DNA from: Allobosea sp. LC85
GTDB lineage: Bacteria; Pseudomonadota; Alphaproteobacteria; Rhizobiales; Beijerinckiaceae
Assembly: GCF_000735605.1 (NCBI RefSeq)
Contig: NZ_JPKG01000056.1
Location: 37,151-101,150 of the forward strand
Direction: 5' to 3'
Length of the DNA: 64,000 nucleotides
Position 1 is the stretch's first letter. Every line of letters starts with the position of its first letter. The position numbers and the translations under genes were made by a program. A model generated the notes under the pieces. The model did not search any database and was not told the origin of the DNA. It saw only the letters and a list, made by a program, of their open reading frames with translations. Of this stretch, positions 8,402-17,032 are shown in pieces.

Positions 8402-8444
8402 CTAGAGCATTTCCGCGATTCGGAGAAACACGGAAATGCTCTAG
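8402..8444. terminator. stem-loop at the end of the importer operon
   Basis: CTAGAGCATTTCCG (8402-8415) and CGGAAATGCTCTAG (8431-8444) form a perfect 14-bp stem that includes the stop codon of the minus-strand IMPase gene at 8441-8443. There is no clear U-tract, so it may equally be a REP-type element that stabilises the mRNA 3' end. Confidence 0.5.
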
Positions 8445-9265
8445 GGCGTAAAGACGGACCTTATCTCGTGCCAGCTGTGATGATCGGGCGCGCAGAGCAG
8501 TCCGGTCGACGGCTTCCCCGGGCGATAGAGGGTTCCGTCCAGCATCCGCGCATACCCCCCGGCTTCACTGTGAAGGAGCGAACCTGGTGCGTGGTCCCAG
8601 GGGTTGAGGCGTCCGTAGAGTAGAAAGTGGCAATGGCCCGCAGCGGCCAGCCGATACTCGTGCCCGCAGCACCGCAGGGACGAAACATTGGCGAAAGCCC
8701 CGAAGTATCGGGGGAGTTCCGTGCGGCGCGGTTCAGGGAAATACTGCCAGCTGACCATGCCGCTCATTGCGGCAAGCTCCACCGCCTGTGCGGCGCGCAG
8801 ATCGCGACTGCCCCCATCCGGTTGTGACAGCCAAGCTCCCTCTCCGCGCAGCGCCAGCGCGCTGTCACCGACGACCGGGTCGTGGATGATCGCTGCAACG
8901 GTTTCGCCCCGGACGACCGCCGCAGCCATGACGGCAAAGAGCGGCACGTGGGAGGCGTAGTTGAGAGTTCCATCGATCGGATCGATAACGAAAGCCAGGT
9001 CTGCGTGGGATAGCCTGTCGAGCAGTGCCGGTTCCGCGCTCACATTTTCCTCACCGACGAGGAGTGCCCCGGGAAAGGCCCTTGAAAGCTCAGCACAAAT
9101 GAACTGTTCCGCTGCCTCGTCTGCCTGCGTTACGAGGTCTCCAGGTGAACATTTTTGCCGAACCTCGTCGGCTGCCAGCTTACCGAAACGGAGCATGACC
9201 TCGCGGCGCCCTGCTTCGACAACGATCTGGGTCAGCCTGTCATGGTCCTGTCGGGTAAAGATCAT
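8441..9265 (-). CDS. inositol monophosphatase family protein
   Basis: Encodes 274 aa of the Li+-sensitive, Mg2+-dependent phosphatase fold (IMPase, CysQ, FBPase-like). Metal-site motifs are present in order: GEEN around residue 70, the signature DPIDGTLNY around residue 95, and a C-terminal WDHAPG around residue 220, equivalent to the WDxAAG motif. The last two Ala positions of that motif are altered, which occurs in several subfamilies. It lacks a signal peptide, so it acts in the cytoplasm. It is the last gene of a minus-strand operon after an ABC importer and an endonuclease/exonuclease/phosphatase protein, 47 bases downstream of the latter. The context suggests it removes phosphate from an imported phosphoester; the exact substrate (inositol phosphate, sugar phosphate or glycerol phosphate) is unproven. 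Confidence 0.9.
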   Translation of the reverse strand: MIFTRQDHDRLTQIVVEAGRREVMLRFGKLAADEVRQKCSPGDLVTQADEAAEQFICAELSRAFPGALLVGEENVSAEPALLDRLSHADLAFVIDPIDGTLNYASHVPLFAVMAAAVVRGETVAAIIHDPVVGDSALALRGEGAWLSQPDGGSRDLRAAQAVELAAMSGMVSWQYFPEPRRTELPRYFGAFANVSSLRCCGHEYRLAAAGHCHFLLYGRLNPWDHAPGSLLHSEAGGYARMLDGTLYRPGKPSTGLLCAPDHHSWHEIRSVFTP

Positions 9266-9312
9266 TCAGGCCCGCCTCTCGCATCCACGGCCACGCGCCT
9301 CGCAACTCCCGT

Positions 9313-10158
9313 TCAATCCAGATCGAATTCGACCAGGATCGGCTGGTGATCGGAGACTTGCGTCTCGACATCATAGGTGATGGAGCGCGCGCGGGCGGCC
9401 AGGTCCGGCGTCGCAAACACATAATCGAGGCAACTCGGCTCGCCATAGGTCCGGTCGAACAGGCACGCCGAGGGAGGGTGAGGCGTCTCGCCTTTCACTT
9501 GCGGCCACAGATCGACGAGGGATGGAACCTCGCTCCCGAACGGAGCCATCAGTCGGTCCAGGGCCGGATCGTCAGGACGCATGTTGAAGTCGCCGGTCAG
9601 GATCGCGCTCGCGGAGGCGGGCGTCAGCCGGTAGGTATGCGGCCCAGCCTCGCGGGGCGTCGCGTGGCGCTCAACCGCCATCCGATGCGCTTCTCTGATC
9701 CCCTGAACCTGAGCTGTCCGTAGCATGGCCGACGAGTACTCGAGATGCGTCGTCATGAGTCGCACCGGCCCGACCGGCGTGATCGCCATAGCCTCGATCA
9801 GGACCCGCGGCATGTTCCGGGTTGCAGCCGCTTCCCAGGGCAGCAGATGTCGCAATGCCTGGGCGACCGGATAACGGGTCAACAGCAGGTTGCCAAACCG
9901 CTTCCGGCCGCCGTCTCCGTCATCGACATCGACGCCGATGCCTTCGATCGCAACGAAGCCCGGCAACAATTCCCTGAAGAGCTGGAACTGGTTGCTGGTG
10001 TCATTGCCGTCGAGATCGGGAAAATTGTCAGCAACCTCCTGCAGGCAGAGGATGTCGAAATCCGCCATCTGTCGGGCGTGTTCAATGATGCGGTGGGGTT
10101 CGACGCGGCCATCGATGCCCCGCGCCCACTGGATGTTCCAGGTGATCAAACGCATCAT
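9313..10158 (-). CDS. endonuclease/exonuclease/phosphatase-fold (EEP) hydrolase
   Basis: Encodes 281 aa; the ATG at 10158 overlaps the permease stop (ATGA), with an alternative GTG one codon earlier. Motifs of the EEP superfamily occur in order: TWNIQW at the N-terminus, LQEV around residue 40, TTHLEYSS mid-protein, GDFN around residue 195 and SDHQP near the C-terminus. These supply the Mg2+-binding and catalytic residues of DNase I-like and phospholipid- or inositol-phosphate phosphodiesterases. There is no signal peptide. Tight coupling to a glycerol-phosphate-type importer and proximity to an IMPase gene make a small-molecule phosphodiesterase more likely than a DNase. Homologues are often annotated simply as endonucleases, so the activity needs assay. 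Confidence 0.88.
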   Translation of the reverse strand: MMRLITWNIQWARGIDGRVEPHRIIEHARQMADFDILCLQEVADNFPDLDGNDTSNQFQLFRELLPGFVAIEGIGVDVDDGDGGRKRFGNLLLTRYPVAQALRHLLPWEAAATRNMPRVLIEAMAITPVGPVRLMTTHLEYSSAMLRTAQVQGIREAHRMAVERHATPREAGPHTYRLTPASASAILTGDFNMRPDDPALDRLMAPFGSEVPSLVDLWPQVKGETPHPPSACLFDRTYGEPSCLDYVFATPDLAARARSITYDVETQVSDHQPILVEFDLD

Positions 10159-11024
10159 CACTTGATTCCGGCACGCATGAAACTTTGCACGAATTGTCGC
10201 TGGAACAGCAGGAACGCCACCAATAGTGGCGCCGAGGTCATCAGCGTGGCGGCACAGATCACCGCCCAGTCAATGCCCTGATCGCTGGACGAGAAGATCT
10301 GCAATCCCACAGTCAACGGCCGCGCCTCCACGGAATTCGTGATCAGCAGCGGCCAGAGAAAGTTGTTCCAGTGATAGCTCACCGAAACCAGGCCGTAGGC
10401 GATGTAGGTCGGCTTGGCGAGCGGCACATACACCTTCATCAGCACTTGCAGCGGGTTGGCGCCCTCGACGCGTGCGGCGTCGTCGAGCTCCTTCGGTACA
10501 GTCTTGAAGGTTTGCCGTAGCAGGAAGATACCGAAGGCCGATGCTATATAGGGAAGCGCGATAGCCGTGATCGTATCGACCAAATTGACCCGGGCGAGTG
10601 TACGGTAATTCTCCACGATCAACGCATCCGGCATGATCATCAGCTGCGCAAGGATGAGCGCGAAGGCGAGATTGCGCCCCCAGAACTCCTGGCGTGCAAG
10701 CGCATACGCGGCCAGTGTGCAAAGGATCAGCTGGAAGCACAGGATAAGGGTCACCAGGACGATCGTGTTCAGGAAGTAGCGAGCGAACGGCGCGGCTGCC
10801 CAAGCGCGCGTGAAGTTTTCGAATGTCAGCGGCGCAGCCAGGACGAAATTGGTCGTGTACTCCGGCGGGTGGATGGCCGCCCAGACCGTGTATGCCAGTG
10901 GCAAAATCCAGATCGTTGCGAGCAGGATGGCGCCGACCGACTCGAGCGTCAGCGCCCCGCCTCGCGGGGCGTATGGATCGGTCCGTGCAACCACGCCGGG
11001 CTGCGGCAGGCCAGGGCCGCTCAT
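10158..11024 (-). CDS. ABC transporter permease, carbohydrate type 1 (UgpE/MalG-like)
   Basis: Encodes 288 aa. The start at 11024 is chosen because it overlaps the stop of the other permease (ATGA); the longer open frame above it is only a shadow. The protein has about six transmembrane helices, with a first helix near residues 28-50 and a cluster from about 90. The cytoplasmic coupling loop reads ELDDAARVEGANPLQVLMKV, the EAAxxxG-type loop that contacts the ATPase, with E and G retained. A C-terminal segment ending FVQSFMRAGIK is typical of UgpE/MalG-type subunits. It pairs with the permease at 11021-11899 to form the inner-membrane channel. Confidence 0.92.
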   Translation of the reverse strand: MSGPGLPQPGVVARTDPYAPRGGALTLESVGAILLATIWILPLAYTVWAAIHPPEYTTNFVLAAPLTFENFTRAWAAAPFARYFLNTIVLVTLILCFQLILCTLAAYALARQEFWGRNLAFALILAQLMIMPDALIVENYRTLARVNLVDTITAIALPYIASAFGIFLLRQTFKTVPKELDDAARVEGANPLQVLMKVYVPLAKPTYIAYGLVSVSYHWNNFLWPLLITNSVEARPLTVGLQIFSSSDQGIDWAVICAATLMTSAPLLVAFLLFQRQFVQSFMRAGIK

Positions 11025-11899
11025 CGATAGTGGGTCCTGCGTTCGAGCCAGCCGTACTGCACAAATGCGACGATCGCCAACAGGGCGAGAAGAATGCAGG
11101 TCAGCGCCGCGGCATAGGACGTATCCCAGAAGCTGAAGCCGACCTGATAGATATAGAACAGCAGCAGGGTGGTCGCGTTGTCCGGCCCGCCTCGCGTCAT
11201 GACGAAAATATGGTCCACCATTCGAAAGGCGTTGATCACCGAATTGATGAGGACGAACAGCGTTGTTGGCATCAGCAACGGAAACTGTATCCGCCTGAAG
11301 TAGGTCCAGCGCGAAGCGCCTTCGATCGCCGCGGCTTCGCCGAGGCTCGGCGGAATGGCCTGCAGCGCGGCGAGATAGAAGATCATGAAGAAACCGGCTT
11401 CCTTCCAGATCGCCACGATGGTGACCGCATAGAGGGCGGTGTCCTGCGATCCGAGCCAATTGGTACTGCGACCACCGAAGAAGCCGACGATCTGCTCGAG
11501 CAGCCCGTATTGAGGAGTGAAGAAGAAGAGCCAGATGTTCGCCACAGCGATCATCGGAAGGATCGTCGGTGTGAAATACGCCATCCGCACCCAGGTTCGC
11601 CCAACGATCTTGTCGTTGACCCACACCGCCATCAGCAGCGCGAGCGCGATCGAGGTCGGGATGGTGCCCAGGGCAAACCAAAGGTTGTTCGACATCGCCT
11701 TCCAGAAGATCGGGTCCGCGATCATCTGCTGGTAGTTGTCGAGGCCGACGAAGCGCGCCGGGCGGCGAGCCCGGGGCGTCGAGTAGAAGCTGTCGATGAA
11801 GCTCGCGACAGCTGGCCAATGCGTGAAGACGGCAAGGCAGGCCATGGCTGGAAGCAAGAGCAACCAGCCATGGATCGTCGCGGTCGCGCGATGTGTCAT
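11021..11899 (-). CDS. ABC transporter permease, carbohydrate type 1 (UgpA/MalF-like)
   Basis: Encodes 292 aa with six predicted membrane helices; the first is at residues 10-33 (WLLLLPAMACLAVFTHWP). The periplasmic FVGLDNYQQM segment is characteristic of the UgpA/LacF/MalF side. The coupling loop is GEAAAIEGASRWTYFRRI around residue 190. It starts only 2 bases after the stop of the binding-protein gene and overlaps the next permease by 4 bases. Together with that permease it forms the heterodimeric channel. UgpA-type subunits move glycerol-3-phosphate or glycerophosphodiesters, but sugar or polyol importers use the same fold, so the substrate is inferred from context. Confidence 0.92.
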   Translation of the reverse strand: MTHRATATIHGWLLLLPAMACLAVFTHWPAVASFIDSFYSTPRARRPARFVGLDNYQQMIADPIFWKAMSNNLWFALGTIPTSIALALLMAVWVNDKIVGRTWVRMAYFTPTILPMIAVANIWLFFFTPQYGLLEQIVGFFGGRSTNWLGSQDTALYAVTIVAIWKEAGFFMIFYLAALQAIPPSLGEAAAIEGASRWTYFRRIQFPLLMPTTLFVLINSVINAFRMVDHIFVMTRGGPDNATTLLLFYIYQVGFSFWDTSYAAALTCILLALLAIVAFVQYGWLERRTHYR

Positions 11900-11901
11900 C
11901 G

Positions 11902-13191
11902 CTAGCGATAGGGCTTCAGGATGCGCTCGGCTTCTGCCTGGGCGTCGGCCATCGCCTGCGCCGGCTTCTTCGTGCCGGTCAGGGCGGCCTGCAAGCCGTC
12001 ATTCAGCGCCTTGGTCACACGCTGGTTCTCATGCGTCGAGAGTTCAGCGACCGCCGTCGGTAGCTGATCGCGGGCCACCAGAGCCTGAGGGAAGTCGGCG
12101 ACGTATTTCTTCATCGCCTCCGTCTCGTAGGATGCAGGGGTCACGGCGACATAGCCTGTATCGATGCTCCACTGGGCGGCGCGTTCTGGTGTGGTGATCC
12201 AGCGAATGAACTTGAAGGCGGCTTCCTGTTCCGCGGGTGATGCCTTCTTGGACAGATAGAAATTCCCTCCCCCGGTGGGACTTCCGGGCTTCTTGCCTGC
12301 AGGCAGAACCGCCACGCCGAACGGGAACTTGGCGTTGGCGCGCACATTGGTCAGGTTGCCCGTCGTGGTCCACATCATGGCCACCTTGCGCTCGAAGAAG
12401 TCGCGCGGCGTCGTGCCCCATTCGACGATCCCCGGCGGATGCACCTTGTGCTTCTGGGAAAGGTCGACCCAGTATTCCAGCGCCTCGATGACATTCGGAT
12501 TGGCGAAGTCAGTCTTGTCGCCCGCGGCGTTGGCAAGGATCGCGCCGGCCTGCGTGGTCAGCCCCTGGAAGAGCCAGTAGGGAAAGCCGGAAGCCGGGAT
12601 CTGGACACCCCATTGCGTCGTGTTGCCTGCCGCATCGCGCTTGGTCAGCTTCTGCGCGAACTCCAACTGCTCCGCCCAGGTCTTCGGGGGCTTTTCCGGA
12701 TCAAGGCCGGCTTCGCGGAAGAGCTCCTTGTTCCAATACAGGACCACGGTGGAGCGCTGGAACGGGATGCCCCACGTCTTCCCGCCAGTCTGACTGTTCT
12801 CCATGAAGCCTGGAAAGAAGCCTCGCAGCCACTTCTTGTCATCGTCTGTCTTGATGAACGGATCGAAGGGAACGATCGCCTCTTCGTCGATCAGGGTGAA
12901 CATGTCGGTCGAAAGCACGACCGAGATGACCGGCGGCGTGCCGCTCTTATGCGCAGTCAACGCCTTGACGATGGTTTCCTGATAGGTCCCCGCATAGATC
13001 GGCTTGACTTTGATGGACGGGTTTTCCTTCTCGAAGCCGGCAGCATAGGCATCGATCAACTTGGTGATCGGCCCCCCAACGGCAACCGGATAGAAGAACG
13101 AAATCTCCGTCGACTGTGCCAATGCCGGCTTGCTTATCGCCAGCGAGCCAGCAAGCGCCGCGGCGCCGCTCAACAACTCTCGCCTGTCCAT
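11902..13191 (-). CDS. ABC transporter substrate-binding protein, family 1 (UgpB-like)
   Basis: Encodes 429 aa. The ATG at 13191 follows a strong GGAGAGG ribosome-binding site and begins a Tat-like signal peptide (MDRRELLSGAAALAG, cleavage after ALAQ). The mature start TEISFFYPVAVGGPITKLID and the segment PIYAGTYQETIVKAL resemble UgpB, the periplasmic receptor for glycerol-3-phosphate and glycerophosphocholine; the later motif PTGGGNFYLSKKA matches the ligand-contact region of this family. It is followed at once by both permeases and preceded by the ATPase. Downstream phosphodiesterase- and phosphatase-type genes make a phosphorylated ligand likely, but a plain sugar ligand cannot be excluded. 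Confidence 0.92.
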   Translation of the reverse strand: MDRRELLSGAAALAGSLAISKPALAQSTEISFFYPVAVGGPITKLIDAYAAGFEKENPSIKVKPIYAGTYQETIVKALTAHKSGTPPVISVVLSTDMFTLIDEEAIVPFDPFIKTDDDKKWLRGFFPGFMENSQTGGKTWGIPFQRSTVVLYWNKELFREAGLDPEKPPKTWAEQLEFAQKLTKRDAAGNTTQWGVQIPASGFPYWLFQGLTTQAGAILANAAGDKTDFANPNVIEALEYWVDLSQKHKVHPPGIVEWGTTPRDFFERKVAMMWTTTGNLTNVRANAKFPFGVAVLPAGKKPGSPTGGGNFYLSKKASPAEQEAAFKFIRWITTPERAAQWSIDTGYVAVTPASYETEAMKKYVADFPQALVARDQLPTAVAELSTHENQRVTKALNDGLQAALTGTKKPAQAMADAQAEAERILKPYR

Positions 13192-13246
13192 GATGATCCT
13201 CTCCTGCTCCCCCGGCATTCTGCCTGGTTTTATGTTCAATGGCCCT

Positions 13247-14287
13247 CTACACGGTGAGCCTGCGCTCACTCCCGAGATCGAACCAATGCAGATCGGTGTG
13301 TGACAACTCGATATGGACACGCTCGCCTGGCGTTGCGCGGATCTTGCCGGGCCTCCTGACGATGAAGCGGTGGCTGTCGATCCGCGTCTCGATCAGCGTG
13401 TCCGCCCCCAGATACTCGACTGCGACGACATCCGCAGCGATACCGCGCTCACCGATTACCGTCCTCTCCGGGCGAACGCCGACGGCGACGGCAGCTGGAT
13501 CCAGCCCGCGCGGCGCCACCAAAACATCGCCATTGCTCCTTGTGGCGAGCGTGGCAAGCGGAACGACATTCATCGGCGGCGTCCCGACGAAGCGCGCGGC
13601 GAAAATCGTCGCCGGGACCTCATAAAGCCGATCAGGCGGAGCGTCCTGCTCGATGCGCCCATTGCGCATGAGAACGACCTGATCCGCCATCGTCATCGCC
13701 TCGACCTGATCGTGCGTGACATAGACCATGGTGATGCCAAGTCGTTGCTGGAGCTCGCGGATTTCGCGCCGCATCTCGACCCTCAGCTGGGCATCGAGAT
13801 TCGAAAGCGGCTCGTCCATGAGGCAAACCGGAGCCTGCGCCACGATGGCGCGTCCCAGTGCCACCCGCTGCTGCTGTCCGCCGGAGAGTTGCGAGGGCTT
13901 GCGGTCCATCAGGGCGCCGAGGCCCAGGATCTCTGCTGCGCGGGCGAGGCGGTCGTCGCGCTCGGCCCGCGGAACCTTGCGGACCTTCAGGCCGAACGCG
14001 ATGTTCTCGGCAACCGAAAGATGTGGAAACAGCGCATAGTTCTGGAAGACCATAGCGATGCCGCGGCCCGATGGCGGCGCGTTTGTGACATCCTGGCCAC
14101 CGATCGCGATGGCGCCGCTGCTGCATTGCTCGAGCCCGGCGATCAGCCGCAAGGTCGTGGATTTGCCGCAGCCTGACGGCCCAAGCAATGCGACGAGATT
14201 TCCTTCCGTAACGGAGAAGGTGACGTCGTCGACCGCGGCAGCGCCTCCCCAGTTCTTCGAAACAGCCCTGAGTTCCAAGGACCCCAT
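13247..14287 (-). CDS. ABC transporter ATP-binding protein (UgpC/MalK family)
   Basis: Encodes 346 aa. Walker A is GPSGCGKST at about residues 36-44, the Q-loop is VFQNYALFPH, the signature is LSGGQQQRVALGRA around residue 133, Walker B ends CLMDEPLSNLD, and the switch His lies in VYVTHDQVEAMTMAD. The C-terminal 110 residues form the TOBE/OB regulatory domain of the MalK subclass (VRPERTV is visible). It is the first gene of the minus-strand importer operon, 55 bases before the binding-protein gene, and energises the two permeases. UgpC/MalK-type ATPases sometimes serve several importers. Confidence 0.94.
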   Translation of the reverse strand: MGSLELRAVSKNWGGAAAVDDVTFSVTEGNLVALLGPSGCGKSTTLRLIAGLEQCSSGAIAIGGQDVTNAPPSGRGIAMVFQNYALFPHLSVAENIAFGLKVRKVPRAERDDRLARAAEILGLGALMDRKPSQLSGGQQQRVALGRAIVAQAPVCLMDEPLSNLDAQLRVEMRREIRELQQRLGITMVYVTHDQVEAMTMADQVVLMRNGRIEQDAPPDRLYEVPATIFAARFVGTPPMNVVPLATLATRSNGDVLVAPRGLDPAAVAVGVRPERTVIGERGIAADVVAVEYLGADTLIETRIDSHRFIVRRPGKIRATPGERVHIELSHTDLHWFDLGSERRLTV

Positions 14288-14840
14288 TCGTTATCCGGCT
14301 CTCCCAAGACCGTGCCGCGCTGAGCCAGCGTACAATGCTTCGATTGCTTAGAGCTGGCTGTGGCGAGGATGACGCGAAATTCTTTCTACGCACAAGAGCC
14401 TTCAGAATTCGGGGCTGTCCTTTTCATCCGAAATCCCCACTCGCGAAATCCCCACTCGCGAAATCCCCACTCGCGAAATCCCCACTCGTCGGCATTGCGG
14501 ACAAGGCGGTTCTCATGCAACCCCGCGCCGCCAGCTGCGACGCCCAGACTAAACTCCGACGCATGCGCAGCCGGAAGTCACTCTGCGCCACGTCCGGGCA
14601 TTGAATGGCCGCCTGGAAGCGGATGTTTCGGCTGGCTTACAATACCAGGGTTGGCGAGGCGCAACTGGCCCGCTGCCGGTGTCGCCCGGCGCTGCCGAAG
14701 CCACCTGAATGCGCTGCCCTGTGACATAGGCCGATGGCATCTGCAGTCCCGACGCTTCTGCAATCAAGCGCCAGCCTGTACGCAGTGGGTGGGCCGCGGA
14801 AACAGCGGCCAGGCTGAAGCCATGAGGGAGATCCCGACCC
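14288..14840. other. divergent intergenic region
   Basis: This 553-base gap separates the minus-strand importer operon from the plus-strand hydroxyacid oxidase gene, so both promoters should be here. It contains the 15-bp tandem repeat at 14429-14488. Frames on both strands exist but none has recognisable domain features or natural starts. A GAGGGAG ribosome-binding site at 14824-14830 serves the GTG at 14841. Confidence 0.5.
14429..14488. repeat. four tandem copies of a 15-bp unit
   Basis: The unit CGAAATCCCCACTCG occurs four times in a row without spacers and without mismatches. It lies about 140 bases before the start of the importer operon. The repeat number could vary between strains by slippage. 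Confidence 0.95.
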
Positions 14841-16004
14841 GTGCCGACCGGACGCATCTTCAGCACGAACCAAATCGCCGAACGCGCCCGCAAGCGCCTG
14901 CCCCGGGCAATCTTCGACTTCATCGAAGGCGGCGCGGGCTCCGAAACCGCCGTGGGGCGCAACCGCGACCGCCTCGCGCAGATCGCCCTGATGCCGCAGG
15001 CCCTGCGCGACTGCTCGGCGGCCCATGCCGAGGTGACGATCTTCGACCGTCGCTACAGCGCCCCCTTCGGCATCGCCCCGATGGGCTTTGCCGATCTGGT
15101 CCGGCCCGGCACCGACCGTGCTTTGGCAGGGGCGGCGAAGGCCCAGAACATCCCCTATGTCCTGTCCACGGCGGCCACGACCTCGATCGAGACGATCGCC
15201 ACCATCGCGCAGGACAATCTCTGGTTCCAGCTCTATCCGGGCTCCGATGAGGCCATGGCCGCGACCCTGATGGAGCGGGCGCTCAAGGCCGGCGTCACGA
15301 CCCTCGTCGCCACGGTCGACATCCCCGTTCCGGGCAAGCGTCCGCGCGATCTCACCAACGGCCTCGCCATCCCGCTACGGCCTTCGCTGCGCACGATCCT
15401 CGATGTCGCGCTGCACCCCGTCTGGGGCTTGCGCGCCTTGCGCGGGGAACGCCTGGGCATGGCGAATTTCGTCGAGAACAAGGGCTCGCTGAGCGGATTG
15501 GCCCATGCCGAATTCGTCTCGCGCCAGCTCTCCTGCCCGGGCCTCGACTGGAAGCGGATCGAGCGCATCCGCCAGGCCTGGCCGCATCACCTGGTCATCA
15601 AGGGTATCCTCAATCCGCAGGACGCATTGATGGCCGAACGCATCGGCGCCGACGGCATCGTCGTCTCCAACCATGGCGGGCGCCAGCTCGATTCGGCGCC
15701 CGCCTCGATCGAGGTCCTGCCGGCGATCCGCGAGGCCTGCAGCGACCGGCTGACGCTCATTCTGGACAGCGGCGTGCGGACCGGCGACGACATCGCGCGC
15801 AGTCTTGCTTCGGGGGCAGATTTCGTCCTGCTGGGTCGGCCGTTCCTGTTCGCGGTCGCAGCGCTCGGCCTGTCGCGCGGCCCCGATGCGATCATCGACA
15901 TCCTCCGCGCCGAGTTCTTGAACACGCTGATCCATCTCGGCTGCGCCGACCCGGCCGAGCTCGGCAGCGACCACCTCTGGCCCAGGCAGGGATCGAACCA
16001 ATGA
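14841..16004 (+). CDS. FMN-dependent alpha-hydroxyacid oxidase/dehydrogenase (LldD/glycolate oxidase family)
   Basis: Encodes 387 aa from a GTG at 14841, preceded by GAGGGAG. It has the TIM-barrel fold of L-lactate dehydrogenase, glycolate oxidase and mandelate dehydrogenase. Landmarks: AIFDFIEGGAGSE near residue 25, FGIAPMGFADLV around residue 75, WFQLYPG around residue 130, the base/FMN Lys in LVIKGIL, and the catalytic His and Arg in VSNHGGRQLDSAPAS around residue 275, then LILDSGVRTG and LLGRPF for phosphate binding. It oxidises a 2-hydroxyacid to the 2-oxoacid. The stop overlaps the start of the ketopantoate-reductase-like gene, and a TRAP receptor follows, so a small hydroxy- or oxo-acid is the likely substrate. 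Confidence 0.92.
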   Translation: MPTGRIFSTNQIAERARKRLPRAIFDFIEGGAGSETAVGRNRDRLAQIALMPQALRDCSAAHAEVTIFDRRYSAPFGIAPMGFADLVRPGTDRALAGAAKAQNIPYVLSTAATTSIETIATIAQDNLWFQLYPGSDEAMAATLMERALKAGVTTLVATVDIPVPGKRPRDLTNGLAIPLRPSLRTILDVALHPVWGLRALRGERLGMANFVENKGSLSGLAHAEFVSRQLSCPGLDWKRIERIRQAWPHHLVIKGILNPQDALMAERIGADGIVVSNHGGRQLDSAPASIEVLPAIREACSDRLTLILDSGVRTGDDIARSLASGADFVLLGRPFLFAVAALGLSRGPDAIIDILRAEFLNTLIHLGCADPAELGSDHLWPRQGSNQ

Positions 16005-16897
16005 AGATCGCGATCATGGGAGCCGGCGCGGTCGGCTGCTATTACGGCGCCATGCTGGCGCGGGCCGGCCATGCGGTGACGCTGATTGCGCGGCCGCAGC
16101 ATGTCCAGGCGATCCGCGATCGCGGCCTCGTCCTGGAGACGCGCGCCTTCACCGAAACCGTTGCCGTCGCGGCGACCACGAAAGCCTCCGGCGTCGCCGA
16201 TGCCGAGATCGTCCTCTTCTGCGTGAAATCCGGCGACACGGCTTCGGCCGGCCGCGATATCGCGCCGCATCTTCTCCCCGGAGTCTCGATCCTGAGCCTG
16301 CAGAACGGCGTCGACAACGCCGAGCGCCTGCGGGAGGTCGTAGGACGGCCGGTGATCCCGACGGCCGTCTATGTCGCAACCGAGATGTCAGGGCCCGGCC
16401 ATGTCAGGCATCACGGACGCGGCGAGCTCGTCATCGGGCCCGGCCCAACCAGCGCGAGGCTCGTCGATGTTTTCGGACAGGCCGGCATCGAGACCGAGAT
16501 CTCCGACAACGTCGTCGGAGCGCTCTGGACGAAGCTGATCGTGAACTGCGCCTACAACGCCCTCTCGGCCATCCCGCAGCTCCCCTATGGGCGGATGATG
16601 ACCGTGGAAGGGGTCGGCGCCTGCATGACGGACATCGTCGCCGAATGCCTGGCGGTGGCGAGACAAAGCGGCGTCGAGGTCGATGACGACATCCTGGACA
16701 AGGTGCTGGCCCTGGCCGCGGCGATGCCGGACCAGTCCTCCTCGACCGCCTATGACCTCGCGCGCGGCAAGCGGACCGAGATCGACCACCTCAACGGCTA
16801 TGTCGCGAGAACCGGTACAAGGCTCGGGATCGCGACCCCGGCGAACCGGCTGCTCACCGTGGTCGTCAAGCTGATGGAGGAAGGGTCTCGCGCCTGA
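16001..16897 (+). CDS. ketopantoate reductase family (2-dehydropantoate 2-reductase-like) protein
   Basis: Encodes 298 aa, the standard length for the PanE/ApbA family. The N-terminal Rossmann motif is MGAGAVGCYYGAMLARAGH; the central part has VLFCVKSGDT and LSLQNGVDN, and the catalytic Lys lies in LWTKLIVNCAYNALSAI around residue 180. PanE reduces 2-dehydropantoate with NADPH, but many paralogues reduce other 2-oxoacids. Coupling by a 4-base overlap to a 2-hydroxyacid oxidase and the following orphan TRAP receptor suggest a dedicated oxoacid role rather than pantothenate synthesis. It is soluble and cytoplasmic. Confidence 0.9.
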   Translation: MKIAIMGAGAVGCYYGAMLARAGHAVTLIARPQHVQAIRDRGLVLETRAFTETVAVAATTKASGVADAEIVLFCVKSGDTASAGRDIAPHLLPGVSILSLQNGVDNAERLREVVGRPVIPTAVYVATEMSGPGHVRHHGRGELVIGPGPTSARLVDVFGQAGIETEISDNVVGALWTKLIVNCAYNALSAIPQLPYGRMMTVEGVGACMTDIVAECLAVARQSGVEVDDDILDKVLALAAAMPDQSSSTAYDLARGKRTEIDHLNGYVARTGTRLGIATPANRLLTVVVKLMEEGSRA

Positions 16898-17032
16898 GCG
16901 CCGCGCCGGCCCGCGAGGCGATCGACCGCTGGGCCGGCATGCAGTCGCGTTCATTGTCGCCCGCCGATGCCCCATGCCATCCTGCCCGCAGCCGGTATCG
17001 GCGAATAAAAAATCGGGCAGGAAACGCATTCC

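Noticed and set aside
11025..11819. Upstream extension of the UgpE-like permease frame
   Set aside because: The extension lies out of frame over the other permease; the true start at 11024 overlaps its stop by four bases.
14429..14488. CRISPR array
   Set aside because: The 15-bp units are directly joined without spacers and no cas genes are near.
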